Positions 11,801 to 25,095 of a stretch of 64,000 bases of DNA are shown in pieces. Both the position numbers and the translations under genes were made by a program. Where the stretch lies: assembly GCA_036897095.1 (NCBI GenBank), contig JAYMSP010000098.1, positions 1 through 64,000 on the forward strand. Reading direction: 5' to 3'. This DNA comes from Plantago elongata. Its lineage: Eukaryota > Streptophyta > Magnoliopsida > Lamiales > Plantaginaceae. The notes under the pieces were generated by a model. The model did no database searches. It was not told the DNA's origin and was given only the letters and a program-made list of their open reading frames with translations. Every line of letters starts with the position of its first letter. Positions within the stretch are counted from its first letter, which is position 1.

Positions 11801-13709
11801 CATGGTAATATAAATGAAGGTGAATATATATGAAATCCATGGTTGTAATGGTCGAAGTGAATATATTTAGAACATCACTTGTATATTTTCATAAAAAATA
11901 ATGCAGAACATTATGACTAACTAATGCAATTAATTTAAAACAGTATCATTATTTCTGAGGACGATAGTTGATGAATTTACCCGAAGGATTAAAATAAGGT
12001 GACTCGCAAACACGTTGATTGGTTTTGTCACATTGTGCATAACATGGTCTGATTCATTTTGCAATGATACAAAAATCTTAATTGTGAAGTACATCAAAAT
12101 TTACAGGGAACCTGCATTATGTACTCTCTTAAAAAACGCGTCAGCAACCGCATAATTCTTTCACGTGTAAACAATTTAACATCCCCCAATCACTAAATTG
12201 ATGAGATAACCTATCATGAGTCTCATACTCTTCGTAACTATACAAATCAGTACATGTAATTCGCAACATTATTGCGTTTATATTAATTTTCATATAATAA
12301 AATTCTATCAATAAAGAACACTTTATATTAATATAGATATCTCATTTATATCTATGAAATAAATTCTACAACATTAGTAGGTATATGCTCACATGAAAAA
12401 TGTACGTATTATTTAACTTTCTAAAGTCAAATTTAATTACAACTACTTCAAATTTACACAAGTCGGCTTTTTATTCTTCTTTGCACGAGCAAATGTGACA
12501 TTGTCATTGATAAGCTTATATTTGTATTTAAAATTATATTACGATCAAAGTAATTTTAATTACATGTAATATTATATACTCAAAGTCAGCCTCAAAGCAA
12601 CATGTACATATTTTAAGTAAGGGGAATAATATTTGTTTGTTCAATCATTCCTATGATTTATAAATATGCAATATATGTATAAAAAAGTATATTTCTTATT
12701 ATATTGAAACATGGGTGGGAGAGAGAAATGATTTGAACCACAATTTGTGTGAGAGTGGTCTGTAGATTTGTTTGAAGTTTTATGCAAAGAGTTGTCGTTT
12801 GATGAAGGGGACTTTGTCACTATCTAAACGGGCTTGTGGATGTACGTTTTTTGAAGTTTCAAAAGAAAAAAAATCTCTAAAGTGTTTGCTCGTGATTCGA
12901 GTGAGTGACTGCAACTTGACAATTTCAGACAGTAGAGCACGACTTGGATTGATTAATGCCATTGGATATACTATCATCATATATTCATATTGCATATTGC
13001 ATATATATATGATTTATGAAATCTACTGTATTTTATTTTTGCCTCTTATATCTGTTTGAACAGTGTGATGATGATTAAAACTGATTATGATTGATTTCTA
13101 CATTCCAACACATATCTATAATCTCTTGCCCTAATTTCTTCTTCAATGATATAACCACAGATGACATCCACACAACACTTTCTAACCACATAACAAAGTC
13201 ATACTTAACCCATGATAGGTCTCACTTTGTAATGGACAATGGATATAGTCTATGTTCGGCCATTTCTCATCAAGAAAAATTATGGTATATGACCGTTTAT
13301 ATAGGTTGTGTTTGAATAAATTAAGTGATAAACTGTTTCAATTAAATTTGATATGCACAATAAGTCCGGCCTAAGGTTTGATGGATGAAAAAGACTTAAG
13401 TACGTTCTAATACTCTAGATTCCAAATGAAGTCCGACTTCGAGTCTCAAATGAGTATGACTTCATCAAAGTGAAGAGATTGACTCTCTAACACTTTAAAT
13501 TTGGTCTCCTACCCTTCGGACTACCATCCAAAACTATCTACTTAACTGGGTCAAGTCAATTAAGGGCCCATGAGCCAAAGTTTAGATGAATCTAGAGCTT
13601 ACACTTATCAATCATCCAATGGAGCATTTGAACAAACATTTGTATAAATATAGGAACTCATTCATTATTCATAAGGTAAGTATCAGAGCTGAAACACGTG
13701 ATGATTTAA
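11801..13709. other. Unassigned AT-rich DNA
   Basis: No supported gene. The small open frame at 12,772-13,059 has no recognisable domain and reads into TA-rich sequence; it looks like chance. Confidence 0.5.
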
Positions 13710-13727
13710 TGAATGTGTTTAGTAAAT

Positions 13728-13816
13728 TTTTTCTGAAACGGCTAAAAAGTGACTTGAATCCCTGACCTATTGATTGAAGGTGAAGCGTTTTACCAACTGA
13801 GCTACACTTCTTGTCA
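13728..13816 (-). mobile_element. Short tRNA-derived SINE
   Basis: On the minus strand the sequence contains TAGCTCAGTTGG (box A, about 13,803-13,792) and, about 40 nt further on, GGTCAGGGATTCAAGTC (box B, near 13,765-13,749). This is the internal pol III promoter of a tRNA. The element ends in CAGAAAAAA. The flanks carry an imperfect 18-bp direct repeat, 13,710-13,727 and 13,817-13,834 (tgaatgtgtttagtaaat against tgaatgtttttagtgaat), two mismatches, which fits a target-site duplication. At about 89 bp it is short for a SINE and lacks most of a tRNA-unrelated body. A decayed retroposed tRNA is the alternative. Confidence 0.6.
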
Positions 13817-13834
13817 TGAATGTTTTTAGTGAAT

Positions 13835-15676
13835 TAGTCGCTAAACTAACTTGATTGTAAAATATGGAATATAAAATCTATCGAACTTTGTCACAGTAAA
13901 TATTTTTAATTGTCCAAACACAAGTGTTTGCGCATGTTAGTTGGATCTAATTGCAAGTTATCTGGTTTTGGGAGAATTGACAGCTCAAGATGATGGATTG
14001 ATCCAAGAGCTGAAGAGCAAATATCAAGACTTATTCAAAGAGTGAAAAAAGGTCAAGGAAAGCGAGAAGACCCTTGCCCAGGAAATTTCCAACATGAGAG
14101 ATACAAGCATGATGTTACATAGTTTGCATATACTACATCCGTATTAATGCTTGTCTAACATAACTTTTAGAAAAGAAATGATGTTTACAATTGATCGATA
14201 TTGATCATGGCAAATAATTAAATGCATGTCGGACCAGTTTATACATTAATCGATCTACAAGCACATTCCACAATTAGCTCTGCATTGATGTCGATCTAAC
14301 ATCTATAACATATTAAAAATATCCATACAAGTTATTTGAAGAATTGACAAGTGATTAATTACGTGAAATTTGATAAACATTTCAATTGATTGTTAGAAAT
14401 TTAAATTTTATATAGTAATATGAAACACCTTAATTTGTAAGGTCGAATGTTATATAACTCCCATTACTTAGTTTTAGTAAGTTAACTCAATATATAATTT
14501 GTGTTTAATCTCACATATATTTATTTACAGAATTTTAAAAACTATTCAGACCCATTTATATAGATTCAATGTGAGAAGACGAACCATAGACATCAAATTT
14601 GAATATATTATTAATTAATTAAATTAATTATTTATTAAAATGTTATTTTTATTAAATGAAAAAATTAAAAATAATGAAAAATTAAAACTAGAAATTTTTT
14701 AATTAATCAAGAATTCTTCATTTATCAAAGAAATCAATATTTATTTAGGTATACAGTTACGAAATACACTTTATAAATTAGCAATAAATTACACATTGAA
14801 TGAAATAAAAATTATTACCTTTTTAGCATTTATGTGAACTCTAAAACATTTTATACTTTTGCTTAATATTTATTCAAATATTACCTCATATTCTATCTTA
14901 TATATTTTACTACACATAACATATTTAATACAAATTTCACTTAATATATATGGGTTTGTTACGATTTTGAAACTTACTTTATTGGATTAATAATGTACTA
15001 TTGATATACTCTAAAAAAAATTTTTGATTTTTTTTCATGATTAGTAGTTTTAAGTATATTAATTTGGAAATATGTCCTACCAGTATTAGTTTTCTAAGCA
15101 ATTGGTGTCCGGTTTATATAATTGTTCAATTATTAATGTATATAACAACATCTTCGTATTTACTCCAATTGATTGAAAATAGAAAAGGGATATTAGTAAA
15201 TTAAAAGGACCTTATTGCGTTAAAATGCATGGCTAAAATAATCACAAAATTGGAACATTGTTGCCCAAAGAAATACAAACTTCATAATTTTGCCAGTGTT
15301 ACATATATGATACTGAACACGAAAGTGACAATATGATTCTCAGGTGCAATTTTATTTGAACATCTACATTCAATTTCACGCATCTTTCACATATTTTGTT
15401 TAAAATAAAAAATATTTGGTATACATAATCTAATACTCATTAGAATTATAGATGCTCGACGGTAAATATATATATTTTAATTATCGTATAGCCAAACAAA
15501 TTCAGCTGGTGCGGAAACTGATTCTGCAATATTCATAAGAAAATCATGGTGAAAGAGAACAATCCGTTTGTAAAACTATACAAGATGGCCGAACATCGCA
15601 TCTCCCTTGATAATGCCCATGAGGTAGGCCTTCGACTTATTGCATGACGTATGGGGATGGACAAACTTACAATTTC
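13835..15676. other. Unassigned AT-rich DNA
   Basis: Very AT-rich, especially 14,600-15,060. No gene or repeat with clear ends was recognised. Its right edge is the insertion site of the large copia element. Confidence 0.5.
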
Positions 15677-15681
15677 CCTTG

Positions 15682-17028
15682 TGTTGGTCCAGATAACGAC
15701 AAAGGAAAAGACTAGAGAGCGGAAGACTTTAAGCGATAGGTAAACGTGTTTGTCCTTAGCAGTTAGTAGTAATAATGTGTGTGTGAATAATGCGGGAAAG
15801 TAATAACACAACAGTTTATAGTGGTATCTGGAGGTGGCGTAATCCTCCAACTAGTCCACTCGACCTTTCTGAGACCTGAAATTCACCAGAACAGACAATT
15901 GAGTTCACCTTATAATAAGTCATATTCTAAGATCCCTACAAACAATTGGTTCCCAACCAAATATTCTCTCTGAGTTTTTCCTTAGCTCCTCGAGCCAAGT
16001 ACTTCCTGTACTCAAAATAACCTTGGAGTTTTTCCTTGATTTCCCAAACCAAGTACTTCATGTACTCCACGCCTTGATGGTGTTGGTTATATATTGATTT
16101 TCATGTAAGCTTCTCTTATAACTTTTCAGCTATGTTTTTCAGAGAGCATTAAGAGATTACACTACTTAATATACTTATTCAGTATATGGTAGGTTCTCCT
16201 TACTGACCCAAGTAATTTGGTATCCGTTCTGGAGAATGAGCTTCAGAAAGGGTATCTGACAGTTCAACTCTGTCACGAATAACAATTTCTTGTTATAGGT
16301 TCAGGACACTTAGAACTACTAGAGATTCTTCGAGCTTTTTAGTCACAACAAAAAGCTTGGAGAATGGTAGTAAGAATGCTTGAAAGAATACTTGCTTGAT
16401 ATGTAAATATGAGCGTAGTTTGTGTGTGTGTTTCTCAGCTTCTAAGTGGTGATATTTATAGATGAATTTGAGAGTCGTTTGAATAGAATCAGTTAGACCT
16501 TATCAGAATTCAATCCGTTGATATCTCGAAATGAGTACTCAGAAGTCCCTTTCTCATTTTTCAGAGAGGACTATGCTTTGATCGACTTTTCTGCCGGTGC
16601 ATTTAATGCAATGTATTTCTTGTAATGTACTCTCAGCGGGCACATGAGCCTTTCTGAAAGCTAGCATGCTCCTTGACTCGATGATGTCATATGTTTACAG
16701 ACATGTATAATATTTGCATTATACACTATGCTTTCTGGACATAGTCTATCTGAGGAGACTAACCTTTATGTCTGCATCGAACTTGTGCAATTCTTCAGTC
16801 TTCAAATTTTCGATTAAAATCCATTGCTAGGATCCTTCTTCATGGCCTTCTCAAAATATAAAATTACATCCAGAAACCTAAAAATCCTATTACAAGTTTA
16901 ACTAGACTAACATACTAATTGATTTCCTCTTTACAATGTTCAAGTGAATCAAGTGTACTAGTCACCTTTCTGTACTAAAGATAAGTTACATGGTGATTGA
17001 TCAGAAATACTAACAAATAGTCCTAACA
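15682..17028 (-). repeat. 3' LTR of the giant copia element
   Basis: A 1,347-bp copy ending CCTAACA, with CCTTG immediately outside. It pairs with the right-hand LTR along its length; the length difference is mainly explained by sequence near its left end. Confidence 0.92.
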
Positions 17029-17046
17029 AATTTCCTCCTTTTTTAT
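17029..17046 (-). promoter_or_regulatory. Polypurine tract
   Basis: Just inside the 3' LTR, the minus strand reads AAAAAAGGAGGAAATT, a purine run of the kind used to prime plus-strand DNA synthesis. It agrees with the direction given by the PBS. Confidence 0.8.
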
Positions 17047-17459
17047 CAGTCAACCATGACTATCTTAAAATCCTAATACAGACATGGAAGTGAAAACAAT
17101 CCACCACTTAATCATTTCAAATGATATTCAATCAGATAAATTAAGTGTGGAAAGTAAACATCAACCAAATCACAATGAGTGATCTTTACTGACAAGTTAT
17201 CTTTTATAAAAGGTTTCTGAGAATATGATCATCAAAAAGAACATTACAACACAAGATAACTTTTACAAATAATTGAACAATAAAGATTAATACAACAAAG
17301 TGTTAACAAAAACTACTAAATAAATTAGGACAACGGGAGAATCCAAGCTCCAAGCAAATATCCTAATAAACTAGTCTTCAAAATTAACTTAGGTTCAAAA
17401 ACCTCAAGTTCTTCAGCACCTTTCTGGATCAATGGGTGTCAACCTTCCTGCAGCCTTCA

Positions 17460-20400
17460 TCATATTCATAGAGTAACCTTCTAACAGAGAACTCTGTCTT
17501 TCTGGCTAGCTCACAGACTTCCTTGTAAGTTTTCGCAGGGTCTTTGTTAGACTTAACAAAGTTCTTGACCCAAAGGTATTTACCCCATACCCATGCATGG
17601 TTTACCTTCAGCAGTGATAACTGATGATACTTGTAAATTTCTTCCTAGTACACAATGTCATCCAGGTATTGTTCCTTTGTCATATAAAATGACTCATAAG
17701 GTTCAACTCCTAGTATGTTCTATCTGTTGAGAGTAGCATCCAATTTTCTGGTCTTGTGAATCTCATCAGGTTTGGGATAAGGATAGATAAAATCCAATGG
17801 ATTTTTCATAGCCTCGGTCCTAACATAAACCTCAAAATCAAGCCACTTGTGAGTATTTGTTGGATTTATCAGTGTAGGCTTGTTGGTTCTCCATGCCATC
17901 ATTTGATTGTAGATAGGTTCTGGAAACTACTTGTTCAGTAGCAAATGTTGTAGCTCCAGTATCCAGTAACCATTCTGAAGATGTACGCATATGTAGGCTG
18001 ATTGGTTGTCATTAGTTTTGACATACTCAATCTAGGCATCAACTGGTCTTTCTTGTTCTTTCTCTTGAACTCTACCAAACTATAAATCCCTGCGCCTCAT
18101 TATGTTTAGTCATATCTCCAGTTCTACTTGCTTTATGGGGGTTGTGTTGGAAGATCCACCTAGGATCAATTTGGTATTTCCAAAAGGAGTTCTTCTGGCA
18201 GTGATTGTATAGCAACCAATGGTGGTTCAGGAAGGCTATCCACTTTTCTTCTCTTGTGAAGCGGATGCTAATATGTGTCAGTCTCATCATCATCATTGAA
18301 GTTTGTTATTGGAGACTTACAGGTTTCCTGACTTTGGATTCTCCTTCTTCCTTTTCTTCTTGTTGTTCAGAAGGTATGTCCTTGAGTTATAACAAGGGTC
18401 TTGGAACCCCAAGTTACTATACTTTTGAGCCGTGTTGATGTTCTAACTCTGGTTTCTGGAACCACGAGTTCTTCAGAAGGTGTGTCCTTTTCTGGAACTT
18501 GACTTGTGGAGAGAGGTAATTGTTTTCTCTTCCTTCCTCTACCTCTCTAGGTAGGTTGATTCTCTTCCCACATAGTCATGAGTAACTGACTCAAACTTAC
18601 GTAAGAATGAGAAAGCGACTCAAAGTTCTTCTGTAAATTGTTGTGAACTTGGAAAAGCTTCCGGACTTCAGTTCTGAGCTCTTGATTTTCTCTAAGGTGT
18701 GTCTGCTCCTTTTGGTTCAACTCTTCTAATGGACGAGAGATAGCTTCTGCTCTCTGAATAGCATATTGAGCTTCTTCAAGTGATTTGTTGGCGTTGTTGC
18801 AGTCTTCATCCCCGATCATGCCTAGATCTTTCTGAGACAATGCAATGCTAGTGGCTCTGTGTAGCAAGAGCTTAGCTATCGGCTTAAGATCAGATGGTAC
18901 AGATGAAAGTACCTGGGAATCTTCAGCAACTAGCTCAAATCGCAGTTTAGCAAACACAGTACTTCATCCAAGAAATTTGCCATCTTTGAAGTAACGGCTA
19001 GTGATGAGAAGATGTGTGGAGCAATAAATTCTCTTTTTGTAATGAGAGAGAACAATTGCATCCTCTTCTAGAGCCATAAATTGTGTCTCATCATCATCAG
19101 TGCTCTCAGCAACCATTTTACATTTACCTTTGGTTCTGTCTTTTTGAGGTGATGGAATGATAGGTCTATGTAATGCAGACATAGCATCATGCTTTGTATC
19201 GTCTATCACCAGAGAGTCTAACTCTGCAGCTGTGGCATTGATATCTTTCTTCAATTGTTACTTCTCAACAAGGAGCGTCTTCTCCTTCGCATTTTCTACC
19301 TCAATCACCAACAATTGGGTTCAATCAGAGACTGGTACTCTTGATTGAGCTTGCTCTCTTCTTCCAACAATTCCTTTAGTCTCGAGACTCTGGATTCAAC
19401 AGCCTGAAGTTCTTCAGATGGGTCGGCTAGTTGATTTTGATCATTTGAGTTTTGTTGATTTTGTTGGTCAGCTGGAGGTAGTGATTTATGTGATGACGGT
19501 GGGTCTCTCTGAACAGAGTGTTGAGCTGGTGGAGTTCCTATTCTGGAATTTTCTTGTCTCATTCCACCAGTCTCTGTGAAGCACTATCATCGTCTTCATC
19601 ATCATTTTCGTCGATTTCTTCTTCTTCATTTGAGATCAAATTGATTACAGTGGGGAGTGTAATCCTCTGCCCGTTTACTTCCTCTTGTTCAGAGGAATAA
19701 ACTCTGAGTGTCTGGGGCAATGTAGGATTAAGTGTCATCTCCCTTCTGGTCTCTTCATTAGCAGCACTGAAGGTATCCTTCAGCTTCTTCCCAACATTAT
19801 AAGTGAAGTCGTCATGCATCAGTGTATGATGAGGTAATCATCTATGAGAAACATGGCATGAATGTAGTTTTCCAGATCGAAGGCTCTCTTCCTTTTCTCT
19901 TTGTGGTCAATCACCTTGGCAAGCTCTGTTAGATCATCCTTTTTGAGCTTTTGCCATTGCCTAAAGCATTTGACATGTCGTTTCATGGTGATTGTCTGGA
20001 AAATCTTCAGTAGATCAAGTGGAGCTTCCACATCAATCACTGGTAACTCTTGAGCCTAAAAGAAAGGTTAAAGTTAGTTTTATTCAAACTTACCTGTGGT
20101 TATCTGAGAATTAAGAAGTCTAATTATTTATGATCATACCTTTGTATCCACACTAGGCTCATTTACTTGGACCTCTGGAGCAACCGGTGCTTCAAATACC
20201 GTGGTAAGAGGAGTGGTTACTTCCTCTTCAACTAATATTTCTTCTCGAGCCTAAGAATAAAAGTCAAATCACAATGCTTAGAAATACTCTACAGAGAAGT
20301 GTTGGAAATATATGTTTCTAAGAATTTCACTTACTTCCAAGTTAGGAAGCTTAGAATCAGTTCTTACAGAAACTTGAGTGATTTCTGGCAACCTTTCTTG

Positions 20401-22545
20401 AGACTTAGCCAAAGTGGTTGTGTCTATTTCCATAGGTGATGTGGAGGTCGCAACATTGGCCTCAGTCACCTTTTCTTCTGAATGAACCTATTCGAAGAAG
20501 CAAAGTATTTGATTAAGTAAGTTAATTTTCATAAGTTATTCAAATACATAATGATTCTTATTTTACATACCTCCACAACATAGGGCTTATTTCTTCAGAA
20601 GATTTTTCAACCTCTGGAATTTCTTGAGCTTGTAGTGTTTCCACTACTTCAACTACTTTCTCAGATGGAGCCTGTTATAAAGATAATTATGAAGTTCGAA
20701 ACACAAGATTTTGATTAAGTACATAATTGTTTCTTTTCAGAGACAATAGACTACCTGTTTCACATGCTCTTGTACATGTGTAGCTGAGGTTGAAGGAATC
20801 TCGTCTTCAGTCAGAAGGGTGGGCAAAATTTCTTCCCCCTGCTGAGATGTCTCCATGTAAGCCTGTAACAAAGGAAGTTTATGAGTAACTAGTTTAACAT
20901 TTATTCAAATGCTTCACGAGTTAGAGATAGACAACTCTTGTTACCTGTGTATCTTTAGGCACCGTGGCTTCCAAAATATGGCTTGAAGTTTCTGGTACTT
21001 CGGACCTTTCCTCTATTTGAACAGTCTGAGTTCCCGTCTCAGAAGGTTGAGGAACCAGCTGAGGTGCAGGAATTTTTTCAGCAATCAAGTCTGTTGGCAA
21101 TTTGAATGTGGAAGCAATGTCAGAATCTTCCATCATTTGGTCATCCAACACCAAGCCTTCTTATGCCTGTTCGGTTGTGACATCTTCAACCGACCTTTCT
21201 TGGATTGCATCTTCTGCAACCTTAGCTTTCTTGGTCAGAGAAGTTGAGCTAGAGGCTCCACCATGAGTCTCTATTCGTGATCTCTTGAGTACCATTTGAA
21301 GTGGAACATCATCCTCGGAGTCAACATCAAAGTCTTAGACAGACTCATCAATTTGATGAGCTCATTCACAGATAGCTCTGGCATCTAGCCTAAGCTCAAT
21401 GATCTCCTATCTGAGCTGGAGTCCTTTTGGGCTAGAAGGGGTCGTTGGGCTTCAACCTCTTGTGTCGCCCTTTCTGGTTGAGGAGTGTCATCAATGACAA
21501 GTTGTATCCTCTTCCTTGCCCTAGGTTTGTTGGTCCATGGTTTCTTAGCAATTTGGACCTCAACATGTATCTCTTCAGATACTCCACTCCCTGAGCAACC
21601 AACTCATCTTTGGCAACCATTTTCAATGCTTCCTCATGAGCGTGTCGGTACATTGTGTTGGTCACTAGGATGTCCATGTGATCTCTGAGCACAACTCCAC
21701 ATTTCTCTAAAATGTAGTTAATTTTCATACCATAGTGCATATTTGACTTGGTGTCAGCACGGTCTTTGACGATATTGGGTTCAAATTCATTGACCTTGTT
21801 CACAAACTTCATGAAAAGATATTTCCCCCAATTGAAGAGGTTATCTCTGTCATTTAGTTCTTTCTGGAGAATGTCCATTATCATCCATCTCTCCAAACTT
21901 ATCTGGTCAATGCCTCCTTTGTTGCCATCCAAGCATCTGGGAATAATGCTGGCCAGCACATTCCAGTGCTGGAAGAGGTGTCTTGTTCTGATGTCACCTA
22001 GAATGAAAGAAGAGAAGCAGTCCTCCCCCTGTCATTTGCTGCTTCTTCATACAACACTCTGACACTTGTATTCAGAGTCTTGTCTCTCGTGTTTATCTCA
22101 AATGTTGTCCCACGATTCTTGAGACGGGATATTTTGCAGAAAGAGTCACAATCAAGATGTATTTCTACACCTTGAACCTGGCATTTTATGAACGATTCTT
22201 CAACGTTGTTCACAATCTTAGTGTAGACTTGGGAAGAGTTGTAAAACTCTAACAAATCAACTGGAGACAATCCAATAGGTGCAACACAGAGGAACTTCTT
22301 GATGTGAGCCTTGGATAACATCTTCACCACCAAGTTCATGTTTGGTGTAGAAGAGATAGCCACATTCAAGTATTTTTCAACCATACGTGCTCCCCAATTT
22401 ATTATGAGGTTGGAGGTCCAGATCTCTGGGTTGAAATTACCCAACAAGCGTTTGTTCAACACTTGCAAAATTTCTTCTCTTGCTTTTCAACAGAAAAAGC
22501 AGTCGTGACTAAGTTCTTAGATGATGTCTTTCTGGGTGCCATCTC
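17460..22545 (-). pseudogene. Extra post-pol coding region (env-like ORF position), fossil
   Basis: About 5 kb between RNase H and the 3' LTR contain long minus-strand open stretches in the place where Sireviruses have an env-like ORF. The right-hand part (21.4-22.5 kb) resembles the plant 'putative transposon protein' family linked to such ORFs (for example WTSNLIINWGARMVEKYLN). The middle (20.0-21.2 kb) is a chain of short acidic, Pro/Thr/Val/Glu-rich segments parted by spacers with intron-like edges. The left-hand part (18.5-19.8 kb) has Glu/Gln-rich coiled coils. The env assignment rests on position and is not proven; a captured host gene is the alternative. Broken. Confidence 0.5.
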
Positions 22546-23704
22546 TTATATAGAGTACTGGGTAAAATTAGAGAAGAAGTGCTTGAATTCGAGAGAAATT
22601 AGTCTATCGTTTCAGAAGACAAAGCAGAAAATAGATCATTAGCAGATAGTTTTGCAGAAAACTTGGAGAGTTTTTGCTGTTTTGATGCAAGTGAAAATTT
22701 CAGATTTGGTAAAAGTGTTTGTCTCTTACCAGAATCCTTTATATATAGCAAGATAGAATTACATAATACAACATACATATAGTAATTTGTATGTGTATAT
22801 GTGTATATTGCATCGGTGTGGTATACGTTTCTACGTTGCATTAAATGCGAAGTGGACCATATTGCAATAGGCATTACTTGTCGAGATTTAATCTCACCCG
22901 TTGAGATCAATCATTTATTCATCAAGGGCTAAAATTGTATATCTTTTCAATGATATCAATCAACAAATGTTCCCATGTCCACTTAATAAATTTTGGGAAT
23001 ATCTATCCATAAGTCACTGTTATTGTGTGAGACTAGAAACCTTTGGTCTTATCATTTCAGTGAGCAAGTCTTGTTTTATGTTACTTATCATATAAATGGT
23101 AAAAACACAAAACCCTAGACATGTTTGACTCTCAAAAATATGTACTATGTTGGACTATTAGTTCTCACACAATTCATGACTTTTAAATGGTGTTCTGAAT
23201 TTCTGTTTAAGAAATTACCAATGGATATTGAACTGTCCATAGTATTTGAGTTCTAGTTTTATATACTTATGGACTATATACCAACCTATCTTTCTGGAAT
23301 TTTACTTCCATAAGATCTTAGGCTTTCTGAGTCATAAGTCTCAGAAACCTTATCACCTTTCATTCCATGTAGTTATCTGAATACTCATTTCAAGAACCTG
23401 TTTTCCTTTTCTCTAATTCTTACCTACTCTTTTAGAGATTTAGAACTTTTCAGTTCAAAGGCAGCTCCATTAACCAAGACTATGTCTTAAGGTTAAAAAC
23501 CTACTTGCCTAGAGTGGCTTGGTGAAGATATCTGCAAGTTGATCTTCAATACCAACCTTTAGAATCTCTATATTGCCTTTCTTAACATGGTCTCAGATAA
23601 AGTGGTGCCTAACATCTATGTGCTTAGTTCTGGCATGGAAATTTGGATTTTGAGTAATCGCAATAGCACTAGTGTTGTCACAGAAAATGTGAGTTTTCTC
23701 TTTA

Positions 23705-24930
23705 TTAAGTCCATAGCTCCGAGTTGTTGTTGTATCCATAATATTTGAGTAGCACAACAACCAGCAACAATATATTCAACCTATGTGGTAGAAGTAGCAA
23801 TTGAGTTTTGCTTTTTGCTAAACCATGAGATAAGTCTAGTTCGCAGAAACTGACAAGTTCCTGAAGTACTTTTCCTATCAAGCATTGATCCAGCATAGTC
23901 AGCATCTAAGTAGCTAACTAAACTCAATCTACTTTCTTTAGGATACCACAGTCCAACTCCTACAGTACCTTTGACATACTTTAATATTTTCATAGCAATT
24001 TTGTAGTGTGATTGCATAGGATTTCTCTGAAATCTAGCACACACACCAACTGCATATTGAATATCAGGACTGCTTGCAGTAAGGTAAAGAAGTGAACCAA
24101 TAAATTTCCTATACTTATTTTCTTCAACACTCTTATCAGGTTCAGTACAAGTCATCCTGGTTCCTATGCTCATATGTACTTGGCATTCTTTTCAGAAGGA
24201 TTCGGATTAAACTTGTTGAGCATATCTTTTGAATACTTTGTTTGACTCATGAATATTCCATCATTGGGTTGCTTTACTTGCAATCTTAGGAAATAATTCA
24301 ATTCTCTCATCACACTCATCTCAAATTTTCTCTTCATGAGATCAGCAAAGTCATTACAAAGTTGCTTGTCTTTACATCCAAATATTATGTCATCAACATA
24401 TACTTGAACTAAAAGTAGTTTCCCATCATGGTTTAAGTTGAACAAAGTTTTATCAACTTCACCTTCTTAAAAACACTTTCCAGAAGGTATTTGGCCAAAG
24501 TATTATACCATGCTCTTGGAGCCTGTTTCAGTCCATACAAAGCTTTCTATAACCTATAGACCATCCTACTTTCTGAGGAAACTCCAAAGCCTGGTGTTTG
24601 ATCAACATAGACTTCCTCAGTAAGTTCACCATTCATAAATGCACTTTTAACATCCATCTGATAAACTTTAAAGTCCTTATGAGCTGCAAAGGCTAGAAAT
24701 AGTCTGATTGCATCCAATCTTGCAACTGGTGCATTTGACTTATCAAAGTCTAAGCCTTCATTCTGGATGAATCCCTTGGCAACCAACCTTGCTTTGTTTA
24801 TGGTTATTTCACTAGACTCGTTCATCTTGTTTCTGAAAACCCACTTAGTTCCAATCACAGATATTCCTTCTACAAATGATACTAGTTTCCAGACCTTGTT
24901 TCTCTCAAGTTGATCCAACTCTTCTTGCAT
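23705..24930 (-). pseudogene. Reverse transcriptase and RNase H region of the giant copia element
   Basis: The RT part carries [12 protein letters not shown] and the YVDDIIFG active-site block. The RNase H part carries SLLYLTASSPDIQYAVG and YLDADYAG. Both are diagnostic of Ty1/copia. Broken fossil. Confidence 0.9.
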
Positions 24931-25095
24931 TGCAGAGATCCAGTCTTGATCCTTTAATGCATCTTCAATAGTCTTAGGTTCAATGTTTGAGATAAAACAC
25001 CTAAAGAGAAAGTCAACATTTTCAGCTAATGCTCTTCTAGTTCTAACACCTTGATCAATTGGACCAATTGCATCCTTTGCAGGATGATCTCTAAT

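Noticed and set aside
13728-13816. Functional tRNA gene
   Set aside because: Boxes A and B are present, but the acceptor stem does not pair, box B departs from GGTTCGAATCC, and the copy has an A-rich tail with flanking repeats, so a SINE or retroposed tRNA is better.
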